From Limnanthes douglasii subsp. nivea (lineage: Eukaryota; Streptophyta; Magnoliopsida; Brassicales; Limnanthaceae), in NCBI GenBank assembly GCA_036936605.1, contig JAUPFV010000005.1, forward strand, positions 7,958,345 through 8,022,344: a DNA stretch of 64,000 bases, written 5' to 3'. The translations under genes were made by a program, and so were the position numbers. Of this stretch, positions 1-12,777 are shown one piece after another (within the stretch, counting starts at the first letter, position 1; each line of letters begins with the position of its first letter). Under the pieces are notes generated by a model. The model ran no database searches and was not told the origin of the DNA. It was given only the letters and a program-made list of their open reading frames with translations.

Positions 1-2175
1 AGTTCTCCTTTCATTAACTTAATGGCCCGTATGATAAAGTATGTGTATCTTTCTATCCTAATAAATGGTGAGTCTAAGGGGTATTTTAAAACTAAAAGAG
101 GTATCATGCAAGATGAAATTGTATCCCTCAGCCTTTTTATAATTGGAGAGGAGTACATGATCAGAGGTTTGAGAAATTTATTTGATGAGAACTCTGATAT
201 GAGATACAAATTCAAAAGCCATATGGTCATCTATTGTTTGACATTCACTGATGACCTTTTAATCTTCTCTAATAGTCAATCTTCTACCATAGACAAGTTG
301 GGTACTTTATTCTAGCACTACCAAGAGCTCTATGGTCAATCGATAAAGAAAAAGAAGACCAAATTCATCACATATTCTAAAGTTACACATGCCAATCATT
401 CTAATCTATAAATTTTGATTGGTTTTAAAACATGCATCCTTCAAACAACCTATCTGATAACTACCATCCATATTCACAATAAAGCCAGTACTTACGACAC
501 TCTAGTATCTACAATTAGGGATTTGATTAAAGAATGGGATGGGAAGCACATATGATTTGGTGGTAGGTTAGTATTAATCCAAACAACCTTAATGGCCTTT
601 CAAACTTATTGGATTCAATGTTGTCTTTTGCTTATGATTCTTTAGGATGGAAAAACAATTTAACAACTCCATATGGGATTCATCAGAAGAAAAGAACATA
701 ATTAAGTGGACTAAGTGGGCTAAAATTTGTAGACCATATGATAAAGGTGGCTTTAATATTAAGAAAATTTAGGATTTGCAAGACTCATTCTCTTGCAAGC
801 TTTGGTATAAATTCAGAGATCACAAGTCTATATGGTCCAAATTCCTTCACAATATTTATCGCAAAGAATATCATCATTTACAATTAAACTATTCTGGACA
901 CCCTCTCAGACCTAGAAAAAGCTCATACTAGTCATAAAGTTGGTTGAGCCTCACATATGGAGTTAGGAAAGGATGAGTTGTACTTTTGGACAGATAAATG
1001 GTGTTCTTACTCTTCCTTTATTATTCAAGATAGAAAAATGACAACATATGGTTCACTAAAGATAAGGTTAACTCCTACTTGGACTAAAATGATTGGAAGC
1101 TGGACAAGCTTCAAGAATCAATTCTACTTTCTGATATCCATATTAAAAAACAAAGATAATGAATAAGATTTTATCTCTTGGACCCTATCAAATGATGGTT
1201 GCTTTAAAACAAAAGAAACATGGAATTACAAGAAGCAAAACTAATAAATCTAATTTATTTAAAAAACTATAGAATACAATAAAACCTAAAAGATGTTCTA
1301 TCCTAACCTGGAGAATCCTAAATAATTGAATTTATGTTGACTATGTACTAATGAAAAGGAAATTTATCCTTATCTCCAAGTACCAGTTTTGTAACAACTT
1401 GGAGATTATAAACCATCTTTTTGTTTCATGTAAAACTACATGGGAAGTCTGGATTTACTTATCTAGTCTATTTGGTATTAAATTAGATAGATATATGACT
1501 ATTCCTCATTTGATAAGGTGTTGGTTCTGGTATGTTAATAAACATACTCATGCTAGAACTTATATCTCTGTTATGATATGATGGGACCTGTGATAGATAA
1601 GAAATCGACTAAATTCAGTGGTAGTACTCATTCAATTATATTTATTGTAAATTATATCAAACATATTATAATAGGCATTGGTCAGACCAATTTGCTAGGT
1701 AAAGCTCACTGGACTAATGACCTAAATATTTCCTCTGACATTGTTGTTATAATCATCTTAATAAAAAAAGTTCTTATATATAGGTGGAAACTCCCTACTG
1801 ATAATAGGTTTTATCTAAATATAAATGGATAGTAAAATCAATGGAGATGCTAGTGGTGGTGGTTTAGTCAGAGGAAGTTATAGAGAGATTATTATTGGCT
1901 TTGATATGCTATATGAGAAGTTTACTCTCATTTTAGCTGAAGAAATAGATTTACTAGATGGTTTAATAATTTGTAATAATTTGGGCATTAACAATTTAGA
2001 CATAGAAACAGATTCTCTAGTATGAGTTGAGATCCTTTCGAAAGGAAAAGCTCATTGAACTCTAGAACCTTTACTTACCTGTTGTAGGAAGCTCATTATT
2101 TCTAATATGGTTATAAATCATATCTATAGAGACCAAAATAAGGCAGTATTTGGCTTGCCAAATGGACCTTAAAAT
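1..2175 (+). mobile_element. Decayed LINE (non-LTR retrotransposon), 3' half of ORF2
   Basis: Frames broken by stops still read as the end of a plant L1-type ORF2. Around 22-315 is the reverse-transcriptase palm: an NGE..GYF motif, a GIMQDE segment in place of the usual GIRQGDP, and FTDDLLIF in place of the catalytic FADD motif. Around 1270-1450 a zinc-finger-like RVT domain is recognisable (KRCSILTWRILNN, then NHLFVSCKTTWEVW). From about 1825 to 2160 there is a C-terminal RNase H-like domain (NGDASGGGLVRGS, ETDSLV, then INHIYRDQNKA). The 5' part lies outside the window. The element is dead: several stops, frameshifts and an altered active site. I see no poly(A) tail or target-site duplication at its 3' end. 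Confidence 0.85.
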
Positions 2176-2184
2176 GTAAAATGA

Positions 2185-2210
2185 AGCTTGACTTCTACCG
2201 AAGTCAAGCT
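2185..2210. repeat. Small perfect hairpin at the LINE 3' end
   Basis: Ten-base arms, agcttgactt and aagtcaagct, flank a six-base loop just after the RNase H-like remnant. It probably lies in the LINE tail. No function is assigned. Confidence 0.5.
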
Positions 2211-2559
2211 CCTAATCCTCTAAGGGCTATAACGATTATAGAAAGTATAGGCTTAGAATACATAATGGTAGAAGATTGATAATATTTTCAAAATTCTTAT
2301 CTGGTCATTCATGCCTCAATATCTTTATATTCATTTTATAATATTTGTTAGATTGTATATCCACTAACCATCCCTAGCAGGTATACCTTAACTACTTATT
2401 TCTGTAAGATAATTGAATGTAGGTTAAATTAAAAGAAGATAAATTGCATCTAGTACTCATGAAAACATAAAGATGTGGATTATTGTTTTAAAGAAAAATA
2501 AATGCAATAGAGTAAAATGTCTACCTACATTGCAGAACTAAAAACAGATCCCCATCTAG

Positions 2560-4420
2560 CAGAATAAATTACTTGGTTGCATCAATTTACATTTGCTAAA
2601 TTCTTAAATCTCCTTCAAGTCGTTGGGAATCTGGATATCTGGCGAGGTTCATCTCCCCAGCCACCAACAGTCCAATGACACAACTCTTCTCAACTAGGTT
2701 TTAATTTTAGAATCAAGTGTAAAAAAAAGCGATGATAATAGTTCGGGTAGCTGCAAGGGAAGCAATCACAAGATCCTTGGTAAATTTAAATTTAATAACT
2801 TCATGTCAAGAGAAAGATGCCCTCCTTCAATCTTCTCTTATGCCTGGGTAAACTCTTGGACCAAATAAATTGACTTATTTCTGTTATATCCAAGTAAACT
2901 CTTGATAGATTTAAAAAAACGTTAGCCTAGAGAAGACCCATCTAGAAGATAGGAGTATTCCCCGCCAATCTATCTTATTGAGCTGCTCTTATCACATGGA
3001 CTACCAGTAAGTTCCACACACAAGCCAGCACCAGTTTTTTTCTTTAAAAACAACTTCTCTCCCTCGAGTTTAACATAATAATTGAGTGAAAAAAGATGCT
3101 TCACTATAACCTAGTAGTTGTGAGGGAGCGATTTACTGGTTTCCATGGTGATAAATGATATTCTTTAGAAAATATGAGATGTCTTGTATGAATTTGAAGT
3201 GAATAAGATTAATTTTCCTGAGCCTTATGTAGAGGAAGTTTTCCTCCCTCAATATTTTCTCTATTTGGATACATGGACCAAACATCGAATAGATTCAGTA
3301 ATTCAAATATGAGATCTAGATAGAAAAATGAGAATCTTGAAGAAACTCTGAATTATTTGAAATACTATACTTATTTTGATTGTAACATTCACAACCCCGA
3401 CTATCTAATATTATTGGTTACTAACAACTAATAGCAGGTTACTCATGACTTCTTGCTTTTAGAAAGATTATTGTTTGTAGGAATAAGACCAGGGTCACAA
3501 AAACCTAGAATTCTTGTTAATCAGTTCATAGTAAAAAATATTTGAAAGGTAATAACAGGAAGGAATGCAAGTAGAAATATAAAAAAATCACATGCGTTGA
3601 TATTCTCGAAGGAAATTGAGCTGCCTTGTTAGAATTCTGAGTAAATTCGAATGACTTCCATGAGCTTTATAAAGAGGAAGTTACCGTCATTTAATCTTTC
3701 TCTCTATCTGGATTAAATTCTTTACCAAATACATCAACATTGAAAGAAGGAATTGAAACTTAAGAAGACCAAACAAGAAGTAAGGAGTAATACCTGATGA
3801 ATTAACCTATTAATCAGCTCCTATCACCTGGAATACCAGTAAGTTCCGTTCACTAGCCACCACCAGACTCCTGACCGAACCACCCTCTCGCCCTCGATTT
3901 CAATTGAAGATTCGAGTGAAATAGTGAAGTTTGGATAAACCCAGGTAGCTATGAAGGAGCCATTCACTGATTTTCGTAGTAAAAGTTGATATTCTCAACA
4001 AAATCTGAGATGTCTAGAAGGACTTCTGAGTGAATTAAAATGACCTTCCTGAGTTTTATAAAGAGGAAATGTCCTTCTTCAATCACTCTCTTTGTCTGGG
4101 TCAAATAATGAACCAAATACATCGATTAACTTCAACATCTCCCATCTGAGCTCTAGATATAAAATTGAAAGAAGAATTAGTCTAGATAAGAACATACCAG
4201 AAGAAAGGCGTGTATCAGTGCAAAGAAGAATGGAAAGTAGATGGTATCTGGATTATTAGTAAGTCCCTCTCACGAACTACCACCAGTCGACTGACCAACC
4301 CTCGATTTTATTTGAAGAACATAGTGTAACGAGAAGCTTGGTTGTGACCGAGTAGTTGTGAGAGTCTGTTCACTGACTTTCTTGGTGAAAGACGCAAAGC
4401 GATTACGGTTTTAACATTTT
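2560..4420. repeat. Degenerate tandem array, ~420 bp unit, 4-5 copies
   Basis: Several landmarks recur with the same spacing. A block reading 'ccaccag..' after 'accagtaagt' appears near 2659, 3022, 3859 and 4277; the last two are 418 bp apart, and 3022 to 3859 is twice that. The block 'tataaagaggaa' followed by a 'tctctatctgg'-like stretch and 'accaaa' recurs near 2820, 3230, 3660 and 4055. 'gatattct..gagatgtct' recurs near 3155 and 3990. The copy near 3440 is badly eroded. No coding frame runs through the units. Confidence 0.65.
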
Positions 4421-5397
4421 CAAAGTTTGGTATCAATTGAATTGAGAAGCAATGTTGTAGATATATTAATTGTACTTCTAACTTGAGCCAATTACTATAA
4501 AGCTCAACAACCATGTATTGTTCTCAAATCACGATCACGTGATGTAGATTTAAAAAATGTAAAATTTTGAAAATTGAAATTAATTAAATATATTATAAAC
4601 CGTATTTGGGTATTAAAAATATTATCGAAAAATTTACGTTACAAAATCTAAAAAAATATATGTTACAAAATCTAAAAAATTATATGTAATTTAATTTTTA
4701 ATCCGACCACACTTCTTTTAATGCGATACATGTCTAAAGTTTGTACGGTTAATTAATAAATTTTACCTATCATATAAACTATATTATTTAATTAATAAAA
4801 TATTATATCCAAATAAATAAACGTGTATTTACAAACATATAAATACCTAGATATAGGTAGAATACAAATAGTCTAACACTCACTTAACTATAGATCATAT
4901 ATAGATAAGTATATTTAGTGACATATTGGATCTAAATGATTAGAGTTTTGATTTCGTTTTCTATTATAAAGATATATGACTTGAATAATATTATAATATA
5001 AATTCGTAGTATAGTAATAAAATAATCATTTTCTTCTTGACTATAAACTTATAATATTGTTTAGTTTTGTCTAAACTGAAACAAAATATAGAAAATTGAC
5101 TTCTTTTGGAATTTATTTTTCTTTATGTTGAAAAGTCGTGTGAAATGAATATACGCACTAAAAAAGGTATACATGTCGTATATAGTTATAAATGCTGCAT
5201 TTAGTACAACTAGATATATAAATGGCAACATTGCAACCGATGATGCCGACCTTGAAGATTACAACTATAGCTGTAGATTTGATTTTAAAAAAATTAAATG
5301 GTCTCAACTTTTAGATAACAAATTATATAGTTTTGTAACGGTAAATAGTTTTGATTATACATTTTCGTATAATTTTTTTATTAAAAATCGTCCGATT
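4421..5397. other. AT-rich interval, no feature recognised
   Basis: This is low-complexity AT-rich sequence. The 78-residue frame starting at 5173 has no recognisable domain. Confidence 0.5.
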
Positions 5398-5775
5398 TTA
5401 GTTTTTTGACTATCTAATTTTGTACATCTAGCCTCTCAACTAAAAGTCATACGGTTTTAGTTCTTTGACTATTCATTTTGGATTAAATTAGTCCTCCACA
5501 CATGTTTATGTAGAGGATTACTTTTATCGAAGTTTGATTGTCAAAAGTTAGATGTGTCGAAAATGGATAGTCAATGGACTACCTGTCATGAAAATGGACG
5601 GTCAAGTTTGATTGTCAAAAGTTAGATGTGTCGAAAATGGATAGTCGATGGACTATCTGTCATGAAAATGGACGGCCAACACACACGTGTAACTAATTTT
5701 ATCCAAAATATATAGTTAATGGACTAAAACTGAACATTTTTTAGTCGATGAATTATTTGTCATGATAAGAAATTA
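5398..5775. mobile_element. Foldback (MITE-like) element, copy 1
   Basis: The two ends are inverted copies. The left arm (about 5440-5515: actaaaag, ggttttagt, cattttggattaaattagt, cacacatg) pairs with the reverse complement of the right arm (about 5690-5765). The centre holds a 74-bp direct duplication at about 5530-5677 with only a few differences. The arms resemble those of the foldback at 17487-17793, so both belong to one family. No coding capacity. The outer ends are approximate and I could not define a target-site duplication. Confidence 0.6.
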
Positions 5776-6729
5776 AGTATTGTTCAAAAACCTCGTGACG
5801 CTGATAAGACATCCTCGCTAATGAATAAACTCACACTTGAGTTAGGTATAATTTATACAAAAAATTGTTTGTATATAATAATATAAAAATATATTTTTAT
5901 AATACTTAGCTCACAAAGATATTTTATACGTATATAAAGTAAAGTACTAATGTGATAAAAAAAATATTGAATATTAATTTTATAAATTGTTTAAAGCAAG
6001 TGTGAACACACATCTTTGTTATATCTTTTGGAATTGTTTTCAAACTATTTACTACGATAAATGCACGTAATATTATTATTTTCTCATGTGCAATATCAAT
6101 AATTATATTTATTAATTTTTATATTTAATATTTTTATCATTTTAATTTATATATATATGTAATAAAAATAACGATTTTTTTTTGTTATTAATAAATATAA
6201 TTTTGGATTTTGATGTTATTTATTTGTACGTGATAAAAGTTTGAATTAAATGACAATATATTTATTTATATTACATAATCATCACTATTTTTAATGACGA
6301 GCCGTATACTGGTATATCCTATAGATTAGTATATGCCTACTGAAGCGATAATGTTTACAGAATATAGCTAGTGCGGCCGATTTAAATTGAAGATAGTTAT
6401 AGATAAAAAAAAATACAATTGTTCATTTAAATTTATGGTATATTTTATAACATCCTATATAATATGTTATAACTATTTATTTAGAATACTATTCATTTAT
6501 CGTAAAACTGAAACTCAGCAAAGTAGATTGAGTCCACATTTATCTTTATCAGCGAAGCAACGTAAGCTCGTGTATGTCGATTTGAAGAACTGTAACTCCG
6601 ATAATGTTTTCAACATACGCAACACATAAAATATTGACATTAAAATGAAAATATTGAGATTATCGATCAATCATATATATAATATTAATTTTCTAAGATG
6701 AAGAAAATTAAATGTATCGTAGATCATAA
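5776..6729. other. AT-rich interval, no feature recognised
   Basis: The sequence is AT-rich, with runs such as tatatatatg near 6150. The 80-residue frame at 6387-6629 shows no domain and looks like chance. Confidence 0.5.
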
Positions 6730-6985
6730 GAGAATCGATAGATTCAATATGAACTTGGAGTTTATTTTCGTAAATCCTACAAAAATTTAGATTTTGTGCA
6801 TATTTATACATGTCTTTAGTATAAAGAACACTTACAAAACAAAAAAGTTTATCATTCAAATGAGAATCGATAGATTCGATGTGATCACGAATGTTTTTTG
6901 CGTACAACCGACAAATATTAAGATTTTGTGCATATTTTTTCTAGGTTTTTATTATGAACAATATTTATAAAACGAAAAGGTCGTT
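6730..6985. repeat. Degenerate direct repeat, 132 bp period, two copies
   Basis: The block gagaatcgatagattc occurs at 6730 and 6862. In each copy it is followed about 60 bases on by 'agattttgtgcatat' and then a related 'acaaaac/ataaaacg' stretch, so a whole unit is duplicated in tandem. Confidence 0.6.
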
Positions 6986-7859
6986 GTTCAAACATGTTAA
7001 TATCAAATCATAAAACAAGACATTTTATATTGTATTTATGGTAACGATTTTTGGTAAGTTTGAGAGCCACGCGTGAGAGTTAGCTTGTTTAAGGGTACTG
7101 ATGTTAGAGAATGAGTTTATGTTACAAAGTGTGTTCTTTTATAATATAAAAATATATTTGAACAAGCAATGGAGTATACATTTCGAACAGAAGTGCACAT
7201 GTTTTAAAAATGACATATTAATAAAAATATTCTTACCATTTCCAATATGATTTTCGTAAAAATAGAAAGTTTTGAAGTGTTTATGTATTTTTAAAATGTC
7301 ATAGTTTAATTTGTAACCGAAGATGAGTTAAAATCCAATTCATAAAAATGAAAGAATTATTTCGTGCTTCTTAAACCGACATTCTTTACGTATTAACTTC
7401 ACGAGTAAAATGTTTTGATAAAAAAATTTCCGCATCACATAATTAACAAAATTCATCATTGTGAGACAATAACCAATTTATAAAGTATATGTAGGGTTTG
7501 AAATCCGACAATGAGCCTCCTAAGACTGTCACGGAGATTGTATCTACATTCTTGTTGACAATTTTGAGTATAATGTTTTCAAAAGATAGGCATCTAGTGA
7601 TCATTTTCATGTAGGGCGATTAAAGACTACGAAAAATAAATTTATCAACTTGATAATTTCAAAATTATATTTGGGTATAGCTTCATTAGAAAGACTAAAA
7701 AAGATAATTAACATTAAGTGAAAACATATCTTATAATAAAAATAAGTTGGATTGATCCACGACATATGATGGTGTTTACTCAATCATAAACATATATAAT
7801 CAAAGCTTTTGCGTGTGATTATAGTAGAATTGATAAATGTATTCTTACGATATATAGGT

Positions 7860-8940
7860 GCACTCCATATTTTTTAAATAAATGGTTTCAAAGTATCAAC
7901 ATTTCACTAATTAGAAATTTGAAACATAATTATAAAGGTAAAGAGCCTACCTTATATCGTCGGTAAGACACTTCACAAGGTATAAAAAATCATGAGTCGA
8001 GTGATGTAATGGTCGTAGATTCATGAAATCGCTGACAAACTAGTTTTACTCCCGATGGTTAGTGATGGTGCGACAGACAGATACGTGAATCTTCGTTGAT
8101 GGTATAAAATATGTGCATATGTGTTGCGCACCACACAATTTTTTTGATAGAGATAACAAAATGGTATATCTATTTACACAGTCTCTAATATCTCTCTCTC
8201 TCTCTATCTCTCTCTCTCTCTCTCTAACATCCAAATTGATATCAAATCCACCATTTTTATAAATTTACTTCTTATACTCACACTATCATTGAATCGCTAT
8301 GAAAATCAAAATCTTCGATGTTCTAACTTAAGTCTTCGTATAAGTCCTCGTCACCGTCGCTATCATCTATGTCGCAATTGTAGTCATCACGAGTAGTATC
8401 ATTAAACTTTCGATTTCCAGTGTCATATTAGGAGGTTCCGGTGGGTATTCATTTATGACGAAGCCTTTAAAATAATATAATATATATATATATAATAATT
8501 TTAGCGTCTTCCACTAGAAAACATTTATAAAAATTATCAAAACTTATTTTTATGTATTTGGCAATAATCAAAATAAATGGTTTCAAACTTTCGATTTTGA
8601 ACAAGTTATAAATCATAAATTATATTTGAAAGATAAAAACCTACCTCATACCGCCAATGAGAAACTTTAGAAAAAGACGTAGATTAGGAGTTAACTAACG
8701 AGTATAGTCTTGCGTCTCACAATGCTGCTAACAAAAAAACTCTACTTGTGGATGTTAGTGATGGTACGACAAACTATATGTGTCCCTTTGTCACTAGTAG
8801 AAATATTATGAATATGCGTTGTGGTCAGATAGATAAGATTCGATAGAGAAAAAAAGCCTCTAAAATTGAAATCGGTCTACAATATGTTATGTCAAACCAT
8901 CACGTTCGTTCTTTCTCTCGTTGTGAACTTGCTTCAAATT
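7860..8940. repeat. Direct duplication, two ~380 bp copies offset by ~693 bp
   Basis: The order 'aaatggtttcaaa', 'cctacct.ata', 'gttagtgatggt.cgaca' and 'aatatg.g.tgttg' occurs from about 7880 to 8120 and again from about 8575 to 8825. The copies are diverged. They could be two insertions of one unknown element or an old segmental duplication. No reading frame is conserved between them. Confidence 0.55.
8190..8225. repeat. (CT)n microsatellite
   Basis: A near-pure CT dinucleotide run with one interruption (ctctat). The frame opposite it (8046-8234, minus) is only the translated repeat plus its flank. Confidence 0.9.
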
Positions 8941-8988
8941 TATTGTTGATAAAATATTTTCTCACATAAAAATCGATATTAAATCTAT

Positions 8989-10245
8989 TGTTAGCGATAT
9001 AGACCATAAGTTATTTGACCAACTAGTCCATTAGACTATTATTCTATATATTTGTGACTTAAGTTAATTTGTAAGATACACTATTTTAATTAATAAAATT
9101 TTAATTATATATTATTTCTCTTTATTTTCATACTATTGGTCTGTTACGCTTTTAGAAAAAGGTTATCTCAAGTCTATGGATGACAATGGGTTGGGTTCAG
9201 GCCAAATTCAAATCGATCCATTCGGGTTCACTTTTGTTTAACCCGATCCACTTTGACATTACTATTTTCAAACCCAAGCCCGATTTGTTCGTGTATGCGG
9301 GTCATTTTGGCTCAATCCAGACACAATTTTGTTATATTTTATGTTTTATATTATATATACTATTTTCATATTTAAACGATCTATACCAACTTTTTTATTA
9401 AAAAATCAGATCTTGTATGACATGCTTATGTGTTATAATTCTAATATTTGTAAAAAATTCGTTATATGTTTGGATTAAAAAAATATGACCGATAGAACCG
9501 GTTTGGGCCAATTCAGACCAACTTGGTCATCTTTACGCATGATGTATTTGATCTTATTTGATATTTGGTAAAGTTAAAAAAACAAGTTAAGGTTAAAAAA
9601 TATATTTATCACAAAACGTACAGGTTTGGAATTAATATAATTGGTTTTTTATTTACTTAAAATTTAGGAAAACCAGTTATATTTGAATTGGTTAATTATT
9701 TTTGTACACAAAGGTTTTTATTTGGATTTGCATGAAATTCAAGAAAACTGTTTCATTTGGCTAATTTATATTGTACTTTTATCTATTTTAATAAATAGAG
9801 GAATAAAAGGATTATTTGTTTATTATTTTGAAGAATCTAATAATATTTTGTTTTGAAAACAGGTTCGATCTTGCGGATTTTAAAATAGTAAAGTTTATTT
9901 TAATATATAAACTACATAAAATTCATTAAGACAAAAGATTTGAAATTCATCTCAAATTATTATTATAGAAAATAAATTAATTTGAAAAAGGGTGACGGAA
10001 ATAAATAGTGACAAAAAAGAGAGATTTAATCGCTTGATTTTATATTTGTATAAAAAATAATGAGTTTTTTTATTTGGATTTGATTCGGATTTTGAGTTTA
10101 GATTTGATTCAGATTTTGAGTTTGAGTTTGGATTTTGATTTGATTTGATTTTCCAATTTGAATTTGATTTGAATTTCGATTTGAGTATGAATTTTGATTT
10201 TGTTATTGGTTTGGATTTTGACTAATATTTTTTGATTGTTTGATT
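8989..10245 (+). repeat. 5' LTR of the copia element, interrupted by a MITE
   Basis: It aligns with 12778-13600. Shared blocks include 'ctattattctatatat', 'aattaataaaa', 'tatttctct', later 'aactacataaa' and 'gatttgaaattcat'-like text, and a TTTGATTTGAG-rich end. The extra ~360 bp in this copy is the inserted element at 9175-9535; without it the two LTRs have similar lengths of about 0.85-0.9 kb. Confidence 0.65.
9175..9535. mobile_element. hAT-like MITE inserted in the copia 5' LTR
   Basis: The segment is missing from the partner LTR. Its ends are imperfect inverted repeats: the left begins tatggatgacaatggg, and the right, read in reverse complement, begins taaagatgaccaagttgg. GATGACAA-type ends are common in plant hAT MITEs. 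It encodes nothing. An 8-bp target duplication is not clearly preserved. Confidence 0.5.
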
Positions 10246-10390
10246 CTGTTTGATTAGAGCTTGTGGATTCTTATTACAAATATAACATAAAAATATGACA
10301 TTCTACCGTCTATTAATATTCTACTTAATGAGATAGAACTTTATCATATTTACATCTGTATATCACTTAGGTATGGCCTTGTCATCCTTG

Positions 10391-12720
10391 TGGATTTTAG
10401 ATTTTGGTGCATATCGGCATATGTAACCTTAAATATCACACTTTTTTTCGTTGTCGCTTATTTCATCCATATCTGTTTTGTTGTCAGTGCTACAACAATG
10501 TTAGTAGAGGGTGTTGGTTTTATTGTTACCCATCACATATCGCTCTTTGATGTTTACCACACTTTCAAACTTGCTTTGAATCATGTTTTGTGTAGTCAAT
10601 TATATAAATATGTTCAATGGCTATTCATTTTAGGTTTTGTTTATGTTATACAAGATCAACATACTCGGACATTGATTGGGACAGACTCTAGAATGGTGGA
10701 ACTCTATGTTTTTGAAAACTTTATGTGAATGATATTAATGTAAATGATGTTGAATCTGTAAAAAACATGATATTCACAATGAAAATACATACAAGACTGA
10801 TGTCATTTGAATTTTATTTTTAGCATTCTTGTTTATGATACTTATATGTGTCACATTAAATTTTTTAGTCTCTATAAATTTTTTAGGTCATTGCAATACT
10901 TGTAGTATCTCGGATTATAATACTTATATACAAGGAAATATTTTATACCTTACCATTTAATACATGTGCCTTTTCTTATGTTTTTCATTTTGATATTATC
11001 CATTCTAATGTCTAGGTTCTATCTTCTATTTCTATAATAAGTGGTTCGGCATAATATGTATCTTTTATTAATGGTTATAATCATTATAAATAGTTTTATA
11101 TTATGAAACAAAGGTTTGATTTTCTCAAAATATACATAAATTTTAAAGCACTTGTTCAGGCTGAATATTGCAATCAAGTGCTTTAGGTGTGACTTATGGA
11201 GTGAGTATATCTCTAATTATATCACTTAGTTACTTGCATATGATGGTACCATACATCCGTCATCTTGTACAAATACCCCTCAACAGAATGGCATTTCATA
11301 AAGAAAACATGGTCACTTCATTGAAACGAATCATTTATTGCTCTTATCTATTAAAGTTCATCTGCATTTTAGGGACAAGCACTTTTGAGTGTTATATATG
11401 TGATTAATAAAATTCATAATGCATACAAGTCAGGAATGTATGTGTTTCAGAAAATATATAGATATCATCTTAGATTATTCTTCTTTACGAGTGTTTGGAT
11501 GTATATTTTTTGTCTTTAGTCTTCATGCCAAACGGAGCAAGTTTTTATTGAAACAACTATATGTGTTTCTCTTGGTTATGGTTTGGACAGAAAATATATC
11601 GTTGTTTTGATCTCAAAATTCAGCTGTTATATGTATCTCAACATGCCATAATGTTTTAGCACTTTTTGATTTATTTGATTCATAATCACAAGACATAAAA
11701 AAAGACAAATCTTCGAGTTATTGATTCATTTAGCAATAACAACGATACAACTATTGTTAATGATAACCATTTTATGAGACATCTACACCAACTGATACTA
11801 ATTATGCTCCATCAATTTTTGAGTCTGATTATTTTTATGGTTCACCTACGAATTCTCCACCACTTAGGAGATTTACTCAAACAAGTATGTCTACTAAACT
11901 GCTAGATTTTTCTTATTTAGTCTCGTTAACATCTTTCATAATAAATATACATGATTGTATGAACCTAAGTCATATAAATAAGATATTTATGATCCTTATT
12001 GGAAAAATCTTATGACCGAAAAGCTTACTACTCTTTATCAAACTCATATATGATATATAGTTCCACATGGTGCTATTTTATTAGACCTAATTTTGTATCA
12101 TAATCTTGTGAGGATCATTGTTTAATGTATAATTAATAAACTGAATATAACTCATGTTGTTTACGTGGTTATTCAGTTCATTACTGATCCTGTTTATGTC
12201 CATAAGGGAGTTATTTTTCGTATACAGTGATATCTTCATGACACTCGGTTCTAGAGCCTTTTGTTTCCTTCGACTTTTTGACTCATATTACATGTCTATC
12301 GTGATGTGTATTGGGATAGTGATCCTCATTATCATAAATCCACTATTGGTTTCTATGTTTTCTTTGGAGATTCATTAATCTCATGGAAAAGTAAGAAATA
12401 ATATGTTGTTTCCAGATCTTCTACCGATCCTGAGTACCGTGCTATGACATTGACTATATGTGAGATTATTTGGTTATGATGGCTTCTTGCAGATATGAGG
12501 GTTAACACTACTAAGTCCACTACCTTATGTTGTGATAATAAACACGCCATGTAGATTATAAAAAATTGTTACAGGATGAAGCACGTTTAAATTGATTGTC
12601 ACTTCATTCATCATCATCTTTAGCTCATGACCATTTCGCTTCTATATATTCAATTACCTTTGCAGGTTGCTGATATTTTCACAAAGGCTTAGTCGACATC
12701 TCGGTTTCCTTTTTATAGAA
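10391..12720 (+). pseudogene. Copia polyprotein remnant (protease, integrase, RNase H)
   Basis: The protease is marked by WILDFGAYRHM at 10391, where copia proteins have a DSGA-type active site, so the catalytic serine position is altered. A GAG-pre-integrase-like end, IGTDSRMVELYVFENF, follows near 10675 in another frame. Integrase C-terminal landmarks are TPQQNG near 11275, then RKHGHFIE, and VFGC near 11490. RNase H landmarks are ISWKSKK, then SSTDPEYRAM from about 12390, LCCDNKHAM near 12530, and ADIFTKA near 12670. RT motifs are not convincing between 11900 and 12380. Many stops and frameshifts make it non-functional. Confidence 0.8.
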
Positions 12721-12777
12721 CAAACTCTCAATGTGTAAGACTATTGTATTGTGAGTTTGAGAGAGGATGTTAGGAAT

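Noticed and set aside
10390..10728. 112-residue frame taken as a membrane protein
   Set aside because: The hydrophobic look is a frame artefact. The next frame carries the copia protease motif and the end matches the GAG-pre-integrase region.
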